From: Planctomycetia bacterium
GTDB lineage: Bacteria > Planctomycetota > Planctomycetia > Pirellulales > JACPPG01
Length of the DNA: 64,000 bases
Assembly (NCBI GenBank): GCA_016191115.1
Contig: JACPPG010000064.1
Span: 1-64,000, forward strand
Reading direction: 5' to 3'
A program made the translations under genes and the position numbers. This document shows positions 59,608 through 64,000 of this stretch, one piece after another (the first letter of the stretch is position 1; the number at the start of each line of letters is the position of its first letter). The notes beneath the pieces were generated by a model that saw only the letters and a list, made by a program, of their open reading frames with translations, ran no database searches and was not told the origin of the DNA.

Positions 59608-60369
59608 TCAGACGGTGGCAACCCGCTCAATCTCCGCAAGCAATTCATCGACCGCGAGCGGCTTCGAGACCACTGCCCGCGCACCGAGATCGATAGCACG
59701 GGCTGCATCCTGCGAACGCGGAAAGCTCAAAAGCGCAATGACCGGCACGCCGCTCACGCGCTGCACGACGCGTTCCAACTGCACGAAATCGGAAGCGCCG
59801 GGCGTGCCCTGGTCCCAGATCGCGGCGACAAGGTCGGCCGCCTCGACGGTGCCGGACTGCGGCACGATCACCTGGTTATAGCCGACCGCGCGGCACGCAT
59901 CGGTCAGTAGCGCTGTCATCTCACGGGACGCGGTCGCGATGGCGATACTCCCACAACCGTGTCGCGGCACCTCACCGTCAAGAAGCAGCCGCTCTTCTTC
60001 GGTCGCCGTGATCGGCAGCGACAGTGCCCCGCACCGCCCCTCGCGCAGCCGCCGCAGCTCGCCGGCGAACCAGGCGGGCCACTGGTGCCAATAGACGCGC
60101 GGCACGGCGGGCCACGGGCTGCCACTTCGCGATTCCCCTTCGCACCACGCGCCCAGCAGGGCCACGATCCTCGCGAGCGGCGCCGCGAAGCGCATCCGCT
60201 CGATATCCGCGCCGCTGAACTCGCCCGGCCGCGACTGCGCGACGACGATCAGATCGGGCGGGTCCTCATCGGCCACAAGCGCACAAAGCGCGACGTCGAT
60301 CGTGGTCGCCGCTGTCGCCGCGGTGAGCGCGGCGATCTGGTTGGCCGCCGCGCGAAACTCATTTCGCAT
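59608..60369 (-). CDS. Protein with C-terminal receiver-like domain
   Basis: The protein has 253 residues. The C-terminal 120 residues look like a response-regulator receiver: SIAIATASREMTALLTDACR, ALLSFPRSQDAARAIDLGA and AVVSKPLAVDELLAEI (Lys-Pro of the receiver). At the usual phospho-acceptor site a clear DxD is not seen (AAIWDQGTPGASDF holds Asp in a shifted place). The N-terminal half has no recognised family. It is downstream of the EIIA-like gene on the same strand (97 bases). A pseudo-receiver regulator is the best reading. Confidence 0.6.
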   Translation of the reverse strand: MRNEFRAAANQIAALTAATAATTIDVALCALVADEDPPDLIVVAQSRPGEFSGADIERMRFAAPLARIVALLGAWCEGESRSGSPWPAVPRVYWHQWPAWFAGELRRLREGRCGALSLPITATEEERLLLDGEVPRHGCGSIAIATASREMTALLTDACRAVGYNQVIVPQSGTVEAADLVAAIWDQGTPGASDFVQLERVVQRVSGVPVIALLSFPRSQDAARAIDLGARAVVSKPLAVDELLAEIERVATV

Positions 60370-60466
60370 CGTGTCCCCCAGCACTAGCGCGCGGAGGGGC
60401 CAGCGAGCTGGTCGTCGGCCGTCGACCCGGCAAAACTCGGACGCAACGCGATCGGCGACGTGCGTG

Positions 60467-61177
60467 CTAATCGGGAATCGCTCCTTCCTGCGCGACGATC
60501 AAGGCGTGCGCCTCTTGCGGCGTGGCTGCCGCGCGCAGTTGGTCGAGAAAACCGGGCGCGGCCAGCAGCCTGCTCAGCCGAGCGAGCGTCCGCAGATGCC
60601 CGGCGTCGTCGACCGAGCAGATCAAAAAGAACACGTCGGTCAGCAGGCCGCGACGGCTGGCGAAGGGAATGCCTTGATCGGAGCGGCCCAGCGCCAGCAA
60701 AGGCCGGTCCAGAATGCCCGCGAGTGGTCGCCTGGGATGCAAGAGCGCCACGCCGGTCTCTAGCGCCGTGGGATAGAGGTCCTCGCGGCTGCGGACGGCC
60801 TCGGCCATTTTGGCCGGATCCCACAACCAACCGGTCCGCGCCGCAATCTCGACCATCGACGTGATCGCTGAATTGCGCGTGCGGGCCGGCAGCGGAATCT
60901 CGATCGCCGCGACGGGCAGCATCGCCGCAATGGAAATGACGGGCTCGGCGGCTTCCCGCGCGCGCTGCAATGCGTTTTCTACCCGCACCAACTCTTCGGC
61001 GTCCGAAAGGCCGATTCGCTCCTCGAGCCAATGATGGATTTCGGCGGGCGAAAACCGCCAGGCGCCGGCCACCTTGCGACCGGGCAGGTTGCCGCGTTCC
61101 GCCAGCTTCGCCACCTGCGCAGGCGCCAGGTGCAAGTACGCCGCCAGGCGGTCGACGTCAAAATCTTCGTCCGGCAT
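60467..61177 (-). CDS. PTS EIIA-type protein with N-terminal DNA-binding domain
   Basis: The protein has 236 residues. Residues 5-55 form a MerR/excisionase-like winged helix (VDRLAAYLHLAPAQVAKLAE, GAWRFSPAEIHHWLEE). The rest is a PtsN/EIIA-fructose-type domain with the phospho-histidine position at His147 (ETGVALLHPRRPLAG) and SDQGIPFASRRGLLTDVFFL. A phosphorylation-controlled DNA-binding regulator is suggested. The start at 61177 is used; an open frame continues to 61252. No other PTS gene is nearby. Confidence 0.78.
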   Translation of the reverse strand: MPDEDFDVDRLAAYLHLAPAQVAKLAERGNLPGRKVAGAWRFSPAEIHHWLEERIGLSDAEELVRVENALQRAREAAEPVISIAAMLPVAAIEIPLPARTRNSAITSMVEIAARTGWLWDPAKMAEAVRSREDLYPTALETGVALLHPRRPLAGILDRPLLALGRSDQGIPFASRRGLLTDVFFLICSVDDAGHLRTLARLSRLLAAPGFLDQLRAAATPQEAHALIVAQEGAIPD

Positions 61178-61298
61178 GAGGCACGGTTTGTGCAAGATGG
61201 CCAAGCGCGAAGCAAAGCGCACGCGCCGCGGAAGCCACGGCAGACTTCCCATTCTTCCGCGACCGTGCCGGCATTGTCCACCCCAAGCCCTTTCGGGG

Positions 61299-61441
61299 CA
61301 GGGCCATTCACAGATTTAAGCTGGACGGCGGCGCACCGGCGGGAAAGTGGGACAGGCACCGAGACGCAGCGTTGGTCTGAAAGGACTTACGTCCTCGTAG
61401 CTCGGAGCCACTCCCATTTTCCCGCCTCGCCACATTGAAAA
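61299..61441 (-). mobile_element. 157-bp palindromic repeat, copy F (one end truncated)
   Basis: Inverted orientation: it starts CAGGGCCATTCACAG and matches the family to about CGCCTCGCCACATTGAAAA, where the outer CAGAATGGCCCTG end is missing. It is 121 bases upstream of the EIIA-type gene. The rest of the gene-free stretch 61178-61706 (61442-61706) shows nothing I can name. Confidence 0.85.
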
Positions 61442-61706
61442 CACGCCGCATTCGTCGCCGAGCGACCTTGACACCGGACCGAAAATCGCCAAAATCCCCG
61501 CCGCAATTCGACCTACGGAAAAATCCTTTCGTCCGACCCATCCGCCCCGCATCGCTCGGGCGCACCACGCGCAAGAACGCTAGGGCCCGGATGCACCTCT
61601 CTGCCGAACGCCCATCCTTGGTCGCGTTCGGCGGCAGGCAAAGCGGCCGACGGAATCGTACCAATCCAGAACATCCACGCGCTTGCCGGCATGGAGGCCG
61701 CTCGCC

Positions 61707-63206
61707 ATGGAATATCGGGCCACGAGGGTCCGCGGGCTGAGCTTACGCGAGCTATTGCCCGACGCGCAGTTTCTCGCCGCGGATGATATTCACGTGCGAA
61801 GCTGCTCCGGCGACTCGCGCCACTGCCGACCGGGCGATCTGTTTGTCGCGCTCGTAGGGCGTGACCGCGACGGGCACGACTTTGCCGCCGAGGCCGTGGC
61901 GCGCGGCGCCTCGGCCGTGCTCGCCAGCAGGCCGCTCGGCGGCATCGGCGTCCCCACGTGTTTTGTCCCGGACACCAGCGTCGCCTACGGGCTGGTGTGC
62001 CAGGCTCTTGTCGACAACCCCAGTCGCCGGCTGCGCGTCGTGGGCGTCACGGGCACGAACGGCAAAACCACCACCACACACCTGATCGGCGGAATCCTGG
62101 CGGCGGCCGGATATCGGCTGGGCATGCTCGGCACGCTGGGCTATTGCGACGGTGCCGTCGTCGCGCCGGCCGATCACACCACGCCGCCCGCGCCGACCTT
62201 GGCGTCTTGGCTGGCGCGGATTGAAGCCAACGGCTGCACCCATGCCGTGCTGGAAGTGTCGAGCCACGCCCTGGCGCAGCATCGCACGGCGGGCGTGAAC
62301 ATCGACGTCGCCTGCGTCACCAACGTCCGCCACGACCACTATGACTTCCACGGCACGCACCGCCGTTACGTCGCGGCCAAGAGTCGCATCCTCGATCTGC
62401 TTCCTCCGGAGGGCGTAGCGATCATCAACGCCGACGATCCGGGAAGCGCCGCCTGCGCCGCGCGGTACGACGGCCCCTTGGTGAGCGTGTCGATCGAATC
62501 GCCGGCCGAGATCACGGCGACCCCCCTCGAGCAATTCACAAGCGAACAGACTTTCATCCTGGATACCGGCAGCGAATCGGTGCCTGTGCGGACGCCGCTG
62601 ATCGGCTTCCATAATATTTCGAACTGCCTCGTAGCTGCCGCCGTGGGCATGGTCTACGGCATCGACCTCGACACGATCGTGCGCGGGCTGGAAAGCGTGC
62701 GATTCGTGCCAGGCCGGCTCGAGCGACTGGAGTGCGGGCAGCCGTTCGGCGTGTTCGTCGATTACGCCCACACGCCCGACGCCTTGGCCACGTGTCTCGA
62801 CACGCTGCGGATGGTGACGCAGGGGCGGTTGATCTGCGTCTTTGGGGCCGGCGGCGACCGCGACCGGCTGAAGCGGCCGCTGATGGGGCGGGCCGTCGAG
62901 GAGCGGGCCGACCTGGCCGTGATCGCCAACGACAATCCGCGCAGCGAAGACCCCGACGGGATCGCCGCCGAAGTGCGCAGCGGTTTTGAAGACATCTCCC
63001 GCGGGCAGATCATCCTCGACCGCGCCAGCGCTATTCGCTGGGCATTGGACGAAGCGCAGGCCGGCGACTGCGTGGTGATCGCCGGCAAGGGGCACGAAGA
63101 CTACCAGGAAATCGGCGGCGACCGTGTCTATTTCGACGACCGCGAAGTGGCCCGCCACTGGCTGTACGAATCGTCGCTCGTCGACCAAATGAATCGCGCC
63201 GCATGA
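61707..63206 (+). CDS. murE: UDP-N-acetylmuramoyl-L-alanyl-D-glutamate-2,6-diaminopimelate ligase
   Basis: The 499-residue Mur ligase adds the third residue of the peptidoglycan stem peptide. ATP loop VVGVTGTNGKTTTTHLIGG; central block VLEVSSHALAQHRTAGV; C-terminal DNPRSEDP, the motif of meso-diaminopimelate-using enzymes rather than lysine ones; GKGHEDYQEIG at the end. GGAGG lies upstream of ATG 61707. Its stop overlaps murF by ATGA, so the two are translationally coupled. Confidence 0.96.
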   Translation: MEYRATRVRGLSLRELLPDAQFLAADDIHVRSCSGDSRHCRPGDLFVALVGRDRDGHDFAAEAVARGASAVLASRPLGGIGVPTCFVPDTSVAYGLVCQALVDNPSRRLRVVGVTGTNGKTTTTHLIGGILAAAGYRLGMLGTLGYCDGAVVAPADHTTPPAPTLASWLARIEANGCTHAVLEVSSHALAQHRTAGVNIDVACVTNVRHDHYDFHGTHRRYVAAKSRILDLLPPEGVAIINADDPGSAACAARYDGPLVSVSIESPAEITATPLEQFTSEQTFILDTGSESVPVRTPLIGFHNISNCLVAAAVGMVYGIDLDTIVRGLESVRFVPGRLERLECGQPFGVFVDYAHTPDALATCLDTLRMVTQGRLICVFGAGGDRDRLKRPLMGRAVEERADLAVIANDNPRSEDPDGIAAEVRSGFEDISRGQIILDRASAIRWALDEAQAGDCVVIAGKGHEDYQEIGGDRVYFDDREVARHWLYESSLVDQMNRAA

Positions 63207-64000
63207 AGAACAGCTTCCGCGGAAATATGAACGAAGCATCCCTCGACAAACTGCAAGCCATCCTGGGGGCGCGCCTGGCCGGTGATGCGGCCGCGCGGTC
63301 TCCGGTGCGACTCAACCGTGTCCGCATCGACAGCCGCGAGGTTCGCACGGGCGACACGTTCTGGGCGCTCCAAGGCGAGACGCGCAGCGGCGGCCAGTTC
63401 ACGGCCGACGCCTTTGCCCGCGGCGCCGCCGGCGTCGTGACCGATCGCCGCGATGTGTCGCCGCCGGAAGGTCGCTGGGCCCTCATCGTCGACGACACGG
63501 GGGATGCGCTCCGTCAGGCAGCTTCGTGGCAGCGCAACCAATTCGGCGGGCGCGTGGTCGCGGTTACCGGTAGCGCCGGAAAAACCACCGCCCGCCAGAT
63601 GATCGACACCGTGTTGGCCAGCCGTTTTTCGGGCACGGCCAGCCCGCGGAACTACAACAATCACCTGGGCGTCCCGCTGAGCATGCTCCGTTGGCAAGCC
63701 GCTCACGACTACGCGGTCGTGGAACTGGGGGCAAGCGCGCGGGGTGAGATCGCGGCGCTGTGCGAGCTGGCCCGGCCGGAAATCGGCGTCATCACGAATA
63801 TCGGCGACGCGCACCTGGGCGGCTTCGGCGGCGCCGCGGGCGTGGCGGCGACGAAAGCGGAACTGCTCGAAGCGCTACCGGCCGACGGCCTGGCCGTGCT
63901 TAACGGCGACGATCGACGGCTCCGCCGCCTGGCGACTCGCACGCGAGCGATGGTCCAATGGGTGGGCCGCGGCGCGGACTGCGACCTGATCGCCACCGAC
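63203..64000 (+). CDS. murF: UDP-N-acetylmuramoyl-tripeptide-D-alanyl-D-alanine ligase (partial, runs off the window)
   Basis: About 266 codons are present and the frame is still open at base 64000. The N-terminal domain has VRIDSREVRTGDTFWALQGE and the ATP loop is VAVTGSAGKTTARQMIDTVL, followed by NYNNHLGVPLSMLR. MurF adds D-Ala-D-Ala to the UDP-MurNAc-tripeptide. The start at 63203 overlaps the murE stop as ATGA; ATG 63227 is the alternative. The murE-murF order is the usual mur cluster order. Confidence 0.93.
   Translation, partial: MKNSFRGNMNEASLDKLQAILGARLAGDAAARSPVRLNRVRIDSREVRTGDTFWALQGETRSGGQFTADAFARGAAGVVTDRRDVSPPEGRWALIVDDTGDALRQAASWQRNQFGGRVVAVTGSAGKTTARQMIDTVLASRFSGTASPRNYNNHLGVPLSMLRWQAAHDYAVVELGASARGEIAALCELARPEIGVITNIGDAHLGGFGGAAGVAATKAELLEALPADGLAVLNGDDRRLRRLATRTRAMVQWVGRGADCDLIATD

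Overview
The window reads as a chromosomal segment of a high-GC planctomycete, most like the Pirellulales. That assignment is an inference from gene content: two DUF1501 proteins with twin-arginine signals, a ThuA-like protein, two Gfo/Idh/MocA oxidoreductases, a WD40-caspase fusion, an EF-hand secreted protein, a DUF4198/DUF3386-like protein and small 'RRRWF-FQFS' membrane proteins. Genes are mostly monocistronic, on both strands, often with weak Shine-Dalgarno sites. I see no phage, CRISPR array, rRNA or intact tRNA.

Layout. 0.2-9.3 kb: phospholipid genes (plsC-like acyltransferase, cdsA), a zinc metallopeptidase-like protein, a Nudix hydrolase, an oxidoreductase, hisA and a divergent EF-G. 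9.4-17.9 kb: ASCH, ThuA, SDR, sugar-isomerase and DUF1501 proteins, then pyruvate carboxylase. 18.2-25.7 kb: the WD40-caspase protein, a second DUF1501 gene, a tRNA-like 3' remnant and an IS110-type element that has split a small membrane-protein gene. 26-32.5 kb: clpC, and divergently a thiamine-phosphate synthase carrying an N-terminal Clp-N-like domain, a frameshifted methyltransferase and a CYTH protein. 32.6-42.8 kb: EF-hand protein, cupin, S9 peptidase, ComEC, a PII protein with Phe at position 51, TatC and mannose-6-phosphate isomerase. 42.9-48.9 kb: two paralogous small exported proteins, a pseudouridine synthase, pyrK, an Mpo1-like protein, a uracil-DNA glycosylase, a secreted protein and a fragment of RNase PH. 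49-53.7 kb: a two-subunit B12-dependent acyl-CoA mutase with isobutyryl-CoA-type residues, and thiC. 53.8-64 kb: a second oxidoreductase, CPBP protease, pgsA, rimO, an ImmA/IrrE-like protein behind a palindromic operator, a pseudo-receiver protein, a DNA-binding EIIA protein, and murE-murF (murF runs off the end).

The clearest unexplained structure is a 157-bp mobile repeat present six times (about 6.1, 10.0, 23.7, 46.4, 55.1 and 61.3 kb). It is an imperfect palindrome from end to end, with CAGGGCC termini. Three copies are exactly 157 bp and each is bounded by its own perfect 10-bp direct repeat, which is strong evidence for transposition. It encodes no transposase. All six copies lie about 90-210 bp upstream of a start codon. 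Other palindromes (28-bp hairpins around the mutase genes, a 75-bp hairpin near 9.9 kb) populate the intergenic regions.

Functional groupings: plsC, cdsA and pgsA belong to phospholipid synthesis; murE and murF to peptidoglycan synthesis (MurE carries the DNPR motif of meso-diaminopimelate enzymes); thiE and thiC to thiamine synthesis; pyruvate carboxylase and the B12 mutase to central carbon and short-chain acyl-CoA metabolism.
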